Shown in pieces: positions 16,493 through 26,057 of a stretch of 64,000 nt of DNA. The position numbers were made by a program, and so were the translations under genes. The notes below the pieces were generated by a model. It was not told the DNA's origin. It ran no database searches and worked only from the letters and a program-made list of their open reading frames with translations. Source of the stretch: Alteribacillus sp. YIM 98480 (GTDB lineage Bacteria > Bacillota > Bacilli > Bacillales > Marinococcaceae); NCBI RefSeq assembly GCF_009765375.1, contig NZ_VTOK01000001.1, positions 248,001-312,000 on the forward strand. Direction: 5' to 3'. Each line of letters starts with the position of its first letter. Positions within the stretch are counted from its first letter, which is position 1.

Positions 16493-19400
16493 ATGATGTT
16501 TGATAAAGTACTGATTGCTAACCGCGGCGCTATTGCCGTCCGCATTGAACGGACACTAAAAAAATTAGGTATTGCCTCTGTTGCGGTGTATACAAAAGCA
16601 GACCAGGATAGTCTTCATGTAGAAAACGCTGATGAAGCTGTTTTGCTGGGAGAAGGACCAGCAAATGAAAGTTATTTAAATGCCGATTTGATTTTAGAAA
16701 AAGCCAGCGAAGTTGGAGCTCAGGCAATTCATCCTGGATATGGCTTTCTAAGTGAAAATGCTGATTTTGCCCGTAAATGCAGCGATAAGGGGATTTCGTT
16801 TATCGGTCCTACTCCAGAACAAATGGAGTTATTTGGTTTGAAGCATTCAGCCAGAGATATGGCAAAAAAGGCTGAAGTTCCGCTTCTTCCCGGAACTAAT
16901 TTAATCGAAAATTTAGATGAAGCACTGTATGAAGCTGAAGCTATTGGTTACCCGGTCATTTTAAAAAGTACAGCTGGCGGGGGCGGCATCGGAATGAGGG
17001 TATGTGAAGACGGGCAAGCTCTCGAAGCGGCTTACGACGGGGTCAAACATCTGGCCGAAACAAACTTTAATGATGGCGGCTTGTTTTTAGAAAAATATAT
17101 AGCAAAAGCACGTCATGTTGAAGTGCAGATTTTTGGAAATCGCTTTGGAGAAGTAACAGCTCTTGGGGAAAGAGACTGCTCTATTCAGCGCCGCAACCAA
17201 AAAGTAGTCGAAGAAAGTCCGGCCCCTAATCTAGCAGAAGATGTTAGAACAAAAATGTTACAGGCGGCTGAACGTCTGGCGATGGAAGCAGGCTATCGCA
17301 GTGCTGGAACAGTAGAATTCCTTTATGACCCGGACACAGAAGAATTTTATTTTCTAGAAATGAATACGAGGTTACAAGTAGAACATGGTGTTACAGAAGA
17401 AGTACTAGATATAGACCTGGTAGAGTGGATGATAAAAGAAGCAGCTGATGAGCTCTTAGATTTGAAAAATAAAATGGAACAACCTGAAGGCCACAGTATA
17501 CAGGCTCGTATTTATGCAGAGGATTGTCATCATGATTTTCGTCCAAGCGCAGGCTCGCTCGACAGCGCGGTTTTTTCAGAGAAAGCTAGAAATGAAACGT
17601 GGGTAAGAAACGGCATTGAAATCACTACGATGTATGACCCAATGCTTTCTAAAATTATTGTTCACGGAAAAAATCGAGAAGATGCCCTGCAAAAACTGAG
17701 TAATGTACTAGAGGAGACAAGATTTTACGGCATTACTACGAATCTTTTCTATATCCAGTCTCTTTTGGAAGAAGAAAGTGTTAAACAAGGAGACGTTTAT
17801 ACGAGAATGCTGGAACATTTTTCACCAGGGGAAAACACTCTCGAAGTTATAGATGGAGGAGTACAATCGACCGTACAGGATTGGCCTGGAAGAACAGGAC
17901 ACTGGGATGTTGGTGTTCCGCCATGTGGGGCGATGGATCCGTATTCGTTTAGAATCGGAAATAAACTCTTGGGAAATGAAGATGATGCAAGCGGCATTGA
18001 ACTTACAATGCGCGGGGGCTCTTACCGTTTTCGAAATAGCCTGTGGTTTTGTATCACTGGAGCAGATATGCAAGCAAATCTTGATAACGAGACAGTACCA
18101 AAGTATAAACCAGTTTATGCTGAAAAAGGGCAAGTTCTTGAGTTTGGAGAAGCTGCTGAAGGAATGCGAACCTATTTGCTTATAGAAGGCGGCCTTGATA
18201 TGCCAAAAATTCTAGACAGCTCTTCTACTTTTACTTTAGGCGGTTTTGGCGGACATGGCGGGCGTGCACTCCGTCCTGGAGATGTGCTTGCAGTCAAAAA
18301 AGGAAAGAATTCGATTCAACCAGAAAAACTGTCGTATGCCTATCAGCCGCAGATTACAAACACATGGACAATTGGAGTTATTCCAGGACCTCATTGTACA
18401 GAAGAATTTTTACAAGAAGATTATTTAACTCAGCTTTCAGAAACAGAGTGGGAGGTTCATTTTAATAGTTCACGTACTGGTGTACGTCTCATTGGACCTG
18501 CTCCAAACTGGACTCGTGAAGATGGAGGAGAAGCAGGATTGCATCCTTCCAATATACATGACAATGCATATGCAGTAGGCACACTTGACTTAACAGGCGA
18601 TATGCCGATTATATTAGGCCCGGACGGCCCAAGTCTCGGTGGTTTTGTCTGCCCGGTAACAACAGCTTCGGCAGAATTTTGGAAAATCGGTCAGCTGCAC
18701 CCAGGAGATACTGTTCGTTTTCAACTGCTAACGATTGAAGAAGCAAATGATTTGCGCCAGGTTCAAGAAGAAAATCTAGAAGCAATAGGAACAGGTAATC
18801 GAGATGACTTGCCGATGCTTCAGCTTCCAGCAGAGCAGCAATCATTTACTCCAGATTATCCGCTATTTATATATGAAGAAACTGGACGACGTTTTCCGGT
18901 TGCAATCCGATACAGCGGAGATGAATATATACTCGTAGAATACGGTGAAATGGAGCTGGACTTAAAACTGCGTTTTCAGGTGCAAGTGTTAATGGAAGCT
19001 ATCGCAGAAGACGGAAATATTCCAGTCATAGAAATGACGCCGGGAGTACGGTCTCTGCAAATCCATATTGATCCGCTGAAAATGACCGCGTATGAAGCGG
19101 GCGAGAAAGTGCTCGAAATTGACAAACAACTTCCTCCACTTGAATCGATAGAAGTACCTTCAAGAATTGTAAGGCTACCATTGTCTTGGAATGACCCATC
19201 TACACAGCTTGCAACGGAACGCTACCAGCAAAATGTACGTCCTGATGCACCCTGGTGTCCTGATAATCTCGAATTTATTCGACGTATTAATGGGCTCGAT
19301 AGTATTGAAGATGTAAAGAAAATTGTTTTTGATGCGAACTATCTTGTACTTGGGCTCGGTGATGTTTACTTAGGAGCACCGCTTGCAACACCAACAGATC

Positions 19401-20134
19401 CACGCCACCGTCTCGTTACAACGAAATACAATCCAGCGAGAACGTGGACACCAGAAAATGCTGTTGGCATCGGCGGAGCCTATATGTGTGTTTATGGGAT
19501 GGAAGGCCCTGGCGGCTATCAATTTGTCGGTCGAACCATTCAAATGTGGAACCGGCTTCAGTCTACGAAAAGTTTTGAACCAGGAAAACCGTGGCTGCTG
19601 CGTTTCTTTGACCAAATTCAATATTACCCGGTAGAAGCTGATGAGCTAATGAAGATGAGAGAAGATTTTTTACGAGGTCGATTTGAAGCAGATATTACGG
19701 AAACGACATTTAACCTCGGCGAATATTTAGAGTTTCAAGAGTCTATCAAAGAAAGAGCAGAAGAGTTCCGTGCCAACCAACAAGCGGCTTTTAATGCGGA
19801 GAGAGAACGGTGGAAGGAACTTGGAATTGCTGAACATGTCGGTGAAGAAAACAGCGGTAGTGCTATCGTAGAAGAAGAGCTGCCTGAAGGAGAAACTGCA
19901 GCGCGCTGCACGATGCCGGGAAGCGTTTGGAAAGTACTCGTAGAGCCAGGGCAGTATGTGAAAAAGGACGAGACGATTATTATTGAAGAAAGCATGAAGA
20001 TGGAGTTTCCGCAGCACGCCCCTTGTGAGGGATATATTCACTCAGTGCATGTCGAGCCGGGAGATGAAGTACAAGCTGGACAGCTGATTGCTGGTATTGC
20101 CGAAGAAAAAGAAAGCGAGGTGCCTATTACATGA
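16493..20134 (+). CDS. biotin-dependent guanidine carboxylase (urea carboxylase family)
   Basis: 1213 residues; two adjacent ATGs (16493, 16496) follow AAAGGAGAGG and either could be used. Order of domains: biotin carboxylase (residues 1 to about 450; ATP-grasp loop GGGGIGMR, FLEMNTRLQVEHG), KipI/KipA-like carboxyltransferase halves (about 470-1080; GVQSTVQDWPGRTGHWDVG, GPDGPSLGGFVCP), a linker and a C-terminal biotinyl domain with ESMKME (biotin lysine about 1169). The family was named for urea, but members behind ykkC leaders prefer guanidine, giving carboxyguanidine with ATP and bicarbonate. The riboswitch and cgdAB favour guanidine here. I could not check the substrate-specificity residues. 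Confidence 0.9.
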   Translation: MMFDKVLIANRGAIAVRIERTLKKLGIASVAVYTKADQDSLHVENADEAVLLGEGPANESYLNADLILEKASEVGAQAIHPGYGFLSENADFARKCSDKGISFIGPTPEQMELFGLKHSARDMAKKAEVPLLPGTNLIENLDEALYEAEAIGYPVILKSTAGGGGIGMRVCEDGQALEAAYDGVKHLAETNFNDGGLFLEKYIAKARHVEVQIFGNRFGEVTALGERDCSIQRRNQKVVEESPAPNLAEDVRTKMLQAAERLAMEAGYRSAGTVEFLYDPDTEEFYFLEMNTRLQVEHGVTEEVLDIDLVEWMIKEAADELLDLKNKMEQPEGHSIQARIYAEDCHHDFRPSAGSLDSAVFSEKARNETWVRNGIEITTMYDPMLSKIIVHGKNREDALQKLSNVLEETRFYGITTNLFYIQSLLEEESVKQGDVYTRMLEHFSPGENTLEVIDGGVQSTVQDWPGRTGHWDVGVPPCGAMDPYSFRIGNKLLGNEDDASGIELTMRGGSYRFRNSLWFCITGADMQANLDNETVPKYKPVYAEKGQVLEFGEAAEGMRTYLLIEGGLDMPKILDSSSTFTLGGFGGHGGRALRPGDVLAVKKGKNSIQPEKLSYAYQPQITNTWTIGVIPGPHCTEEFLQEDYLTQLSETEWEVHFNSSRTGVRLIGPAPNWTREDGGEAGLHPSNIHDNAYAVGTLDLTGDMPIILGPDGPSLGGFVCPVTTASAEFWKIGQLHPGDTVRFQLLTIEEANDLRQVQEENLEAIGTGNRDDLPMLQLPAEQQSFTPDYPLFIYEETGRRFPVAIRYSGDEYILVEYGEMELDLKLRFQVQVLMEAIAEDGNIPVIEMTPGVRSLQIHIDPLKMTAYEAGEKVLEIDKQLPPLESIEVPSRIVRLPLSWNDPSTQLATERYQQNVRPDAPWCPDNLEFIRRINGLDSIEDVKKIVFDANYLVLGLGDVYLGAPLATPTDPRHRLVTTKYNPARTWTPENAVGIGGAYMCVYGMEGPGGYQFVGRTIQMWNRLQSTKSFEPGKPWLLRFFDQIQYYPVEADELMKMREDFLRGRFEADITETTFNLGEYLEFQESIKERAEEFRANQQAAFNAERERWKELGIAEHVGEENSGSAIVEEELPEGETAARCTMPGSVWKVLVEPGQYVKKDETIIIEESMKMEFPQHAPCEGYIHSVHVEPGDEVQAGQLIAGIAEEKESEVPIT

Positions 20135-21876
20135 ACAGAAAACTCACCATTTTAGGTCTTCAACAAGCCTATAAAAATCAAGGAACAACGCCAAAGGAAG
20201 TAATCGAAACCATTGTCGAGCAGGCAAAAGCAGACGAGGACATGAATATTTGGATTACCCCTCCTTCTCTGGATTGGATCCTTCCCTACCTAAAGAACTT
20301 GGAGGAAATGGATCCGGAAGATGCTCCACTCTGGGGAGTACCGTTTGCATTGAAAGACAATATTGACTTGGCAGGTATACCTACTACTGCGGGCTGTCTT
20401 GATTATGCTTATACACCGCCTGAACATGCAGCTGTTGCGGAAAGATTAATAGCGGCAGGTGCCATTCCAGTAGGCAAAACAAATTTAGATCAATTTGCAA
20501 CTGGTTTAGTTGGGACAAGAAGTCCCTACGGGGAAACGCATAATAGTTTACGTGAAGAACTCATTAGCGGCGGATCCAGCGCAGGTTCTCCTGTAGCGGT
20601 TGCCAGGGGACAGGCAGCTTTTGCCCTCGGTACAGACACAGCTGGTTCTGGTCGTGTACCAGCAGCATTAAATAACCTTGTCGGCTTTAAACCTTCTTTA
20701 GGAGCTTGGCCGATAAAGGGTGTTGTACCAGCTTGTGAGAGCCTTGATTGTGTTACCGTGTTTTCTCATAGTTTACAAGAAGCTCTAGAAGTGGATGCCG
20801 TTGTCCGCGGGGAAGACGAATCAGATCCTTGGTCTAAATCGATGACCACTCCGGCAGGAAAGCAGCCAGAGAGAGTCCTATTACCAAAAGAAACACCATC
20901 TTTTTACGGACCATATGCAGAAAAATATGAAGAAGCCTGGAAAAAAGCTGTGGGACGACTTGGGGAATTGGATATGAAGACAGAGTATATTGATACAAAT
21001 TTATTTTCAGAAGCTGCAAGCATTCTTTACGGAGGACCATGGATTGCGGAACGCTGGGCTGCTTTAGGTGATTTTATAGAAAAAAATCCAAACAGTGCTT
21101 TTCCAGTAACGGAACAAGTATTGTGTTCTGGTTCTAGTGATAAATATGATGCAGCTTCTGTCTTCCATGCTATTCATAAACTGCAGGCAATCAAACTAGA
21201 AACGAAAAAACTATTAAAAAATGCTGTTCTGGCGCTGCCTACATGCGGTGGCACATGGACAAGAGAACAGGTTCGCAAAGATCCCATTCAGACAAATAAC
21301 GACATGGGGCGCTACACTAATCACTGTAATCTGCTTGATTTAAGTGCAGTCGCCGTTCCTGGAAAAGAAGCTGACAAGGATCTCCCTTTTGGCATTACGT
21401 TGTTTGGTTTAGCAGAAAGTGAAAATCTCGTTTTCGGAGCAGCGGCAGCATTTTCAAAAGAAACGATTCAAACTGCGCCAAACAGTTCGGAACAGGAAAC
21501 TACTTTGGTTGCTGTATGCGGACTTCATATGAGAGGTTTTCCTTTGGAACAGCAGATGTATGATCATGGGGCACGATTTGTGCAGGAAGCTAATACAGCA
21601 CCGAAGTATAAATTTTATAAACTGCCTAGCGAACCGATAAAACCAGGCTTAATCAAACAACCAGAAGGTGGAGATTCTATTCAGCTTGAAATCTGGGAAA
21701 TGCCTCTCACAAGCTTTGGCAGCTTTACAGCACAAATTCCAGCACCCTTAGGAATCGGTAAAGTAGAACTTGAAGATGGTAAGGAAATACCCGGATTTGT
21801 ATGTGAAGGGTATGGAGAAAAAGAGGCTGAAGACGTTACCACTCTTGGAAGCTGGGATGTAGTTGTTCAGTCATAG
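20131..21876 (+). CDS. atzF: allophanate hydrolase
   Basis: 581 residues; start and upstream stop overlap as ATGA, indicating translational coupling to the carboxylase. The amidase-signature triad is present: Lys in ALKDNIDLAGIPTT (about residue 75), Ser in SGGSSAGSP (about 150) and the nucleophile Ser in GTDTAGSGRVP (about 173). From about residue 460 a separate C-terminal domain (VAVCGLHMRGFPLEQQM, FVCEGYGEKEAEDVT) matches the second domain of AtzF/DUR1-type allophanate hydrolases. It splits allophanate to ammonia and CO2, the last step of guanidine use. The symbol is used in the family sense. Confidence 0.92.
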   Translation: MNRKLTILGLQQAYKNQGTTPKEVIETIVEQAKADEDMNIWITPPSLDWILPYLKNLEEMDPEDAPLWGVPFALKDNIDLAGIPTTAGCLDYAYTPPEHAAVAERLIAAGAIPVGKTNLDQFATGLVGTRSPYGETHNSLREELISGGSSAGSPVAVARGQAAFALGTDTAGSGRVPAALNNLVGFKPSLGAWPIKGVVPACESLDCVTVFSHSLQEALEVDAVVRGEDESDPWSKSMTTPAGKQPERVLLPKETPSFYGPYAEKYEEAWKKAVGRLGELDMKTEYIDTNLFSEAASILYGGPWIAERWAALGDFIEKNPNSAFPVTEQVLCSGSSDKYDAASVFHAIHKLQAIKLETKKLLKNAVLALPTCGGTWTREQVRKDPIQTNNDMGRYTNHCNLLDLSAVAVPGKEADKDLPFGITLFGLAESENLVFGAAAAFSKETIQTAPNSSEQETTLVAVCGLHMRGFPLEQQMYDHGARFVQEANTAPKYKFYKLPSEPIKPGLIKQPEGGDSIQLEIWEMPLTSFGSFTAQIPAPLGIGKVELEDGKEIPGFVCEGYGEKEAEDVTTLGSWDVVVQS

Positions 21877-21985
21877 TGTTCATAAGGAGAAGCTGCTCTT
21901 TTAATAGACATTATGGTAAGATTCTTAGTTTCTCCATTAAAGCAAGCATTCTTTAAACATGCTCAGATGTCTGTTCTGTTCGATC

Positions 21986-22146
21986 AGAAAAGCGAAAGCG
22001 CCTTGCTCACGAGCGACAAGTCCTGGAGAGGCGGCATATGGAAAGCTGATCTTTGCTTTCCATTGACGAACCGAAGGAATCTTGAGCGAGTAGGCGCTTG
22101 CGCTAGACATGTAAAACGCCAACTATTTATCATTTCTTACCTTTTG
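21986..22146 (-). repeat. dispersed repeat type A, copy 3 (inverted)
   Basis: About 161 bp, near-identical to the type A copies at 12556 and 27061 but on the opposite strand, without a B partner. ORFs across it are artefacts. It fills most of the gap between the convergent allophanate hydrolase and acyl-CoA synthetase genes; bases 21877-21985 show nothing recognisable. Confidence 0.85.
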
Positions 22147-22148
22147 AG

Positions 22149-22186
22149 AAAGGGCTATCCCAAATTTATTGAGATAGCCCTTTTAG
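22149..22186. terminator. bidirectional intrinsic terminator
   Basis: AAAGGGCTATC and GATAGCCCTTTT form an 11-bp stem with A and T runs on both sides, between two convergent genes. Confidence 0.75.
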
Positions 22187-22194
22187 AGCGCCCT

Positions 22195-23817
22195 TTAATG
22201 TTTAGCCGATTCTTTTCTCAAAAGATACCTCTGAATCTTCCCGCTTGGTGTTTTAGGAAGACTATCGACAAATTCTACTTCCCTTGGGTACTGGTGTTTA
22301 GATAATTTTCCCTTTACAAAATCACTTAATTCTTTCGCTAGCTCATCAGACCCCTGAAAAGATGGATTCAAAACGACAAATGCTTTTACAATTTCACCTT
22401 TTGCGCTATCAGGTTTACCTACTACAGCAGCTTCACCCACTGCTGGGTGTTCAATGAGGCTGCTCTCTACTTCAAACGGACCAATTCGATATCCTGCGCT
22501 TGAAATAATATCGTCATCGCGGCCTTGGAACCAAAAATATCCTTCTTCATCTTGATTTGCTAAGTCACCAGTTTTAAACCATTTTCCGAGCATTTTACTT
22601 TCCGTTTTTTCGGGATCATTCCAATACCCAAGGAAAAAATGGGGGAAATGAGTGGTATCTACTACAATTTGCCCTACATCTCCCCTTTTCACGGGATTTC
22701 CTTCATTATCTACTATTGCAATATGAAAACCCGGTGCAGGAAGTCCCATAGAACCTGGTTTAACCGTCATGTCCGTCACATTTAAATTGTTAACAATCAT
22801 ACCTGTTTCTGTTGCACCATATTGATCATAAATTTCCCGGCCGAAATTTTCTCTAAAGAAGCGTACTACTTCTGCGTTTAGAGGTTCTCCAGCACTGCTG
22901 AATTTTTTGACTTGGATGTTATATTTCTGGACAAGTTCAGAGCCTGCAGCCATCATCATTCTAAAAGCAGTAGGTGCATAAGCAAAATTGGAAATTTTAT
23001 ATTCTTCAAGTAATCTATAAACAGTGGCAACGTCAAATGGTCCTTTATAGGAAAGAATAGAGATTCCAAAACTTAAAGGAGCAAAAGTACAATTGATAAG
23101 GCCGAATGCCCAGCCCGGATCAGCACCTCCATATAATCGATCATCATGCTCAACACCTATGCCGTATTTCAAAAATGGATAGGAACTAACAAAAATTTTG
23201 TGCGCCCATACAGCTCCCTTTGGTAAACCAGTTGAACCAGAAGTGTATTGAATAGCGCATGGGTCCATCACATCGGTTTTTTCTGTCTCGTGTTCAGCAG
23301 AAAAGGAGTTAATATATTCCCAAAATGTTTGTCCGTTTCTTGTAAGGCCGTCAATCAGTATAAGTTCTGTAGAAATATCTATTCCCTTTAATTTATTTGC
23401 TTGTTCTTGATTTGTAAGTAAAATTTTGCATTCAGCGTTCTCAAGCCTGTATTTAATTGCTTCAGGGCCGAAAGCTGTAAATAAAGGGACATAGACAGCG
23501 CCGATTTTCCAAACCGCCAGTACGGTAACGTACAGTTCCATATCCTTCCCTAGAAGACCAGCTACGCGATCCCCTTTTTTTACTCCTTTCGATCGAAGTG
23601 CATTAGCCATTCGATTAGACTGTTCTTTTAGTTTTCGAAAGGTCCATGTTTCTTTGTGTCCTGCTTCATTTTCCCAGTAAATGGCGATACGGTCAGGGGC
23701 GTCTGCCCAACGATCACAACACTCATGGGCTGCATTGAAATATTCATTCATATCCCAATCAAATGTACTTATTACTTCTTCCCATGAAAAACGATTCATC
23801 AGTTCTTCGTATTTCAT
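22195..23817 (-). CDS. AMP-forming acyl-CoA synthetase (acetyl-CoA synthetase-like)
   Basis: 540 residues. I chose the ATG at 23817 because GAGGTG lies just upstream; a GTG nine bases earlier overlaps that site. ANL-superfamily motifs: YTSGSTGLPKGAVW at about residue 190, YGATETGMI, the hinge GYFWFQGRDDDIISSAGYRIG and the C-terminal adenylating lysine region PKTPSGKIQR. The N-terminal layout (WDMNEYFNAAHECCDRWA) is like acetyl/short- and medium-chain acyl-CoA synthetases. It lies downstream of an alcohol dehydrogenase and has a near-perfect cre box upstream. The acyl substrate is unknown. Confidence 0.88.
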   Translation of the reverse strand: MKYEELMNRFSWEEVISTFDWDMNEYFNAAHECCDRWADAPDRIAIYWENEAGHKETWTFRKLKEQSNRMANALRSKGVKKGDRVAGLLGKDMELYVTVLAVWKIGAVYVPLFTAFGPEAIKYRLENAECKILLTNQEQANKLKGIDISTELILIDGLTRNGQTFWEYINSFSAEHETEKTDVMDPCAIQYTSGSTGLPKGAVWAHKIFVSSYPFLKYGIGVEHDDRLYGGADPGWAFGLINCTFAPLSFGISILSYKGPFDVATVYRLLEEYKISNFAYAPTAFRMMMAAGSELVQKYNIQVKKFSSAGEPLNAEVVRFFRENFGREIYDQYGATETGMIVNNLNVTDMTVKPGSMGLPAPGFHIAIVDNEGNPVKRGDVGQIVVDTTHFPHFFLGYWNDPEKTESKMLGKWFKTGDLANQDEEGYFWFQGRDDDIISSAGYRIGPFEVESSLIEHPAVGEAAVVGKPDSAKGEIVKAFVVLNPSFQGSDELAKELSDFVKGKLSKHQYPREVEFVDSLPKTPSGKIQRYLLRKESAKH

Positions 23818-23847
23818 TATTATCACCTCAAAATATAATAATAAATT

Positions 23848-23861
23848 TTAAAGCGCTTTCA
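23848..23861 (-). promoter_or_regulatory. cre-like box before the acyl-CoA synthetase
   Basis: On the minus strand TGAAAGCGCTTTAA matches 13 of 14 positions of the CcpA consensus. It lies between the dehydrogenase stop codon and the synthetase start, so it could also act as a roadblock for read-through. Confidence 0.5.
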
Positions 23862-23872
23862 AAAAATGTTAT

Positions 23873-25054
23873 TTACCAGGCCTTTTCTAATAGAGAAAAT
23901 ATTTCTTTATTCAAGTCGTTTGTTTCCAAAACAACCGTATTTTCTTCTCCCTGAATGTCCATAAGTATATGGCGGACTACTTCCGTAAGGCTTTCTTTTG
24001 TTACATTAAAATCTCTTAATTGATGGGGTATGTCTAAATCCAGAATAAGATTTTTAATAAGAGTCGGCGACATTTCCGCTTTTTCTTTTACATTTTTATA
24101 TGGGTCTGTTTCTCCTAATGCTTCCGGAATCTGAGCTTGTGCTTCATAGGTACGCGGCAAGAGAAACGTCATCACATGCGGAAGCATAATAGCTGACGTC
24201 ATTCCGTGAGGTATATCATACGTGGAGCCCAACTGATGGCCGATACTGTGTGAAAGCCCTAACTTAATATTTACAACAGAAAACAAAGAAAGCCATGCCC
24301 CCATTTGACACTCAAGACGGTATTCCAAGTGGGACGGATTCTTTTTACTGAGTGGTAAATATTTATACAATTTCTTTAAAGCTTGTAAAGCTAATCCTGT
24401 GTTTACTGGATTAGGAAAAGGAGAATAAAGCGTTTCTACTGCATGATCGACAGCTCGCATACCAGTAGAAGCCCAAAGCCAGTCCGGTGTGTCCTGTGTA
24501 AAAACTGGATCTAAAAAGACGAAAGATGGTGTCATATTTAAATGAGAAAACTTATATTTGGCACGATTTTTACTGCTTGTGATTCCTGCGATGCTTGTAA
24601 ATTCAGCGGCTGATAATGTCGTTGGAATGGCGATGTGAGGAACATAATGAGACATGTTTAGAGGTTTTTCTGCAACGTTTACGGAATAAGGATAAATCTC
24701 TTCTTCTGATTGGATATTCTCTGCTAGAACAAAAGAAAGAATTTTTCCGGCATCAATAGGACTGCCTCCCCCGCAGCTGATAATCAGATCAGGGTTAAAG
24801 CGGGTTATCTCTTGAATGTTTTGCATTAACACATTACCTGGAACATGTTGTTTTAAAATCGCTTCATACGTTTCGATTTGGTTTGCATGAAGCAGTTGGA
24901 CCAAGTTCTCGTATGGACTTGTTTTAAGCATGCTGTTAGTAGTTACCATTAAGACTTTACTAGCTTTTAACTGCTGTATCTCATGAATTATCTCTTGATC
25001 GACTACATTTACTCCATAATGAATTCGGTCAACAGGAAGATATTGATAAATCAT
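23873..25054 (-). CDS. iron-containing alcohol dehydrogenase family protein
   Basis: 393 residues from an ATG with GAAAGGA 9 bases upstream; the in-frame ATG eight codons earlier lacks a site. Group III dehydrogenase features: LIISCGGGSPIDAGK for NAD(P) at about residue 90, and the metal ligands in AVDHAVETLYS (about 210) and LSHSIGHQLGSTYDIPHG (about 270). The family includes alcohol dehydrogenases, maleylacetate reductases and hydroxyacid-oxoacid transhydrogenases. Paired with an acyl-CoA synthetase and, across a TetR gene, an esterase, an alcohol-to-acyl-CoA route from an ester is plausible (inference). Confidence 0.87.
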   Translation of the reverse strand: MIYQYLPVDRIHYGVNVVDQEIIHEIQQLKASKVLMVTTNSMLKTSPYENLVQLLHANQIETYEAILKQHVPGNVLMQNIQEITRFNPDLIISCGGGSPIDAGKILSFVLAENIQSEEEIYPYSVNVAEKPLNMSHYVPHIAIPTTLSAAEFTSIAGITSSKNRAKYKFSHLNMTPSFVFLDPVFTQDTPDWLWASTGMRAVDHAVETLYSPFPNPVNTGLALQALKKLYKYLPLSKKNPSHLEYRLECQMGAWLSLFSVVNIKLGLSHSIGHQLGSTYDIPHGMTSAIMLPHVMTFLLPRTYEAQAQIPEALGETDPYKNVKEKAEMSPTLIKNLILDLDIPHQLRDFNVTKESLTEVVRHILMDIQGEENTVVLETNDLNKEIFSLLEKAW

Positions 25055-25355
25055 AATGAAAATCCTTTCTCTATTCATTTTTCCAAACTTCTTTACTGCT
25101 TATTGAGTAGAGCAGTTATAGGGATAGATATGTATATGTCGAAAAACCCTTATCAAAGGAGTAAGCTAGTTCAGTTGAGGCGGCAATCTGTAAAAGAGTT
25201 AGCGGCAGCAAAAAAGTCTGCGGATCTGCTTAATATCGACAAAAAACTTATATTTGCAAAGACAGTGACTATTGGTCACTTAGTAAAGTTATGTTATATT
25301 AACTTTTAATAATTGTCAATATTATATATTTTCAAAAAATTAAGGGTGTGTTTAT
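25055..25355. other. divergent control region of the dehydrogenase and TetR genes
   Basis: About 300 bp. It holds the TetR promoter and palindrome described separately. An open frame at 25131-25309 (LQLRRQSVKELAAAKK-like) has no ribosome site or known family and I regard it as non-coding or a fragment. Confidence 0.5.
25264..25280. promoter_or_regulatory. TetR operator palindrome
   Basis: AGTGAC-TATTG-GTCACT, a perfect 6-bp inverted repeat. It overlaps the -35 (TTGGTC, 25272-25277) of a promoter whose -10 is TATATT (25295-25300; 17-bp spacer), upstream of the TetR gene. Autoregulation, and control of the divergent dehydrogenase operon, is likely. Confidence 0.65.
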
Positions 25356-25937
25356 ATGACGACACGAAAACAGCAAGCAAAACAGACAAAAAAGAAGCTG
25401 TTAAACTCAGCTATTGAATTAATAAGTACATATGGCTATCAGCATGTGACAGTAGATAAAATTGTTGAATATTCTGGTGTATCAAAAGGTACGTTTTATA
25501 TATATTTCAAATCAAAACATGAAATCTTTTTACACATCTTCGATGAAATGGATCATTTTTATAAAACTTTTACAAAAATGCTGCCAAATCATTTAAGTGC
25601 TGCGGAAAAAATAATTAAATTAACGGAAGGGCAGATGGAATATATAAGCGGTACAATTGGTAAAGAATTGGTAAGAGTCATTTATCTTAGTAATCCTGAA
25701 AGCCAGAGTCATCTCTCAAAAACGGATAGATTGATTTATCAGCTTGTAAATTCATACGTGTGCCAAGGACAAGAAAATGAAGAATTTACTATGGCTTACG
25801 ACTCGGAAGAAATGACTTTGCTGATTACAACATGGATGCGCGGGGGAATTTATGATTGGGCTATTTCATCACATAATAATTTAACAAATCAAAGTGTGAA
25901 GCAGGTCAAAATCCTTTTACGAGCGTTAAAGAAGTAA
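25356..25937 (+). CDS. TetR/AcrR family transcriptional regulator
   Basis: 193 residues, ATG after AAGGGTG. The N-terminal HTH is typical: KKKLLNSAIELISTYGYQHV, VDKIVEYSGVSKGTFYIYFK (residues about 12-52). The ligand domain is not assignable to a known effector. It sits between a dehydrogenase/acyl-CoA synthetase pair (divergent) and an esterase gene (same strand, with its own promoter), which are its probable targets. Confidence 0.9.
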   Translation: MTTRKQQAKQTKKKLLNSAIELISTYGYQHVTVDKIVEYSGVSKGTFYIYFKSKHEIFLHIFDEMDHFYKTFTKMLPNHLSAAEKIIKLTEGQMEYISGTIGKELVRVIYLSNPESQSHLSKTDRLIYQLVNSYVCQGQENEEFTMAYDSEEMTLLITTWMRGGIYDWAISSHNNLTNQSVKQVKILLRALKK

Positions 25938-26012
25938 TTATTAAATACTATAAAATATGTTAAATTTTCTTAATTTTATTAAAATTATGTTGCTTTTTAA
26001 TTTGATGTGCGT

Positions 26013-26037
26013 ATATAATGTCGTTGAAAGCGATTAC
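26013..26037 (+). promoter_or_regulatory. promoter and weak cre-like box of the esterase gene
   Basis: TTGCTT (25990-25995), 18-bp spacer and TATAAT (26014-26019) form a promoter. TGAAAGCGATTACC just downstream matches 12 of 14 cre positions, so CcpA control is possible but weakly supported. Confidence 0.45.
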
Positions 26038-26057
26038 CAAAGTTGGGGGGATAAAGT

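Noticed and set aside
16493-21876. Annotating the carboxylase and hydrolase as a urea amidolyase pathway
   Set aside because: The guanidine-I riboswitch and the two DUF1989 deiminase subunits make guanidine the better-supported substrate.
21913-22305. 130-codon open frame and similar short frames at 12554-12784 and 27020-27202
   Set aside because: They are translations of repeat A (the shared peptide SDKSWRGG appears in each) and not genes.
24983-25309. 108-codon open frame between the dehydrogenase and TetR genes
   Set aside because: It starts inside the dehydrogenase gene on the other strand, has no ribosome site and covers the TetR operator.
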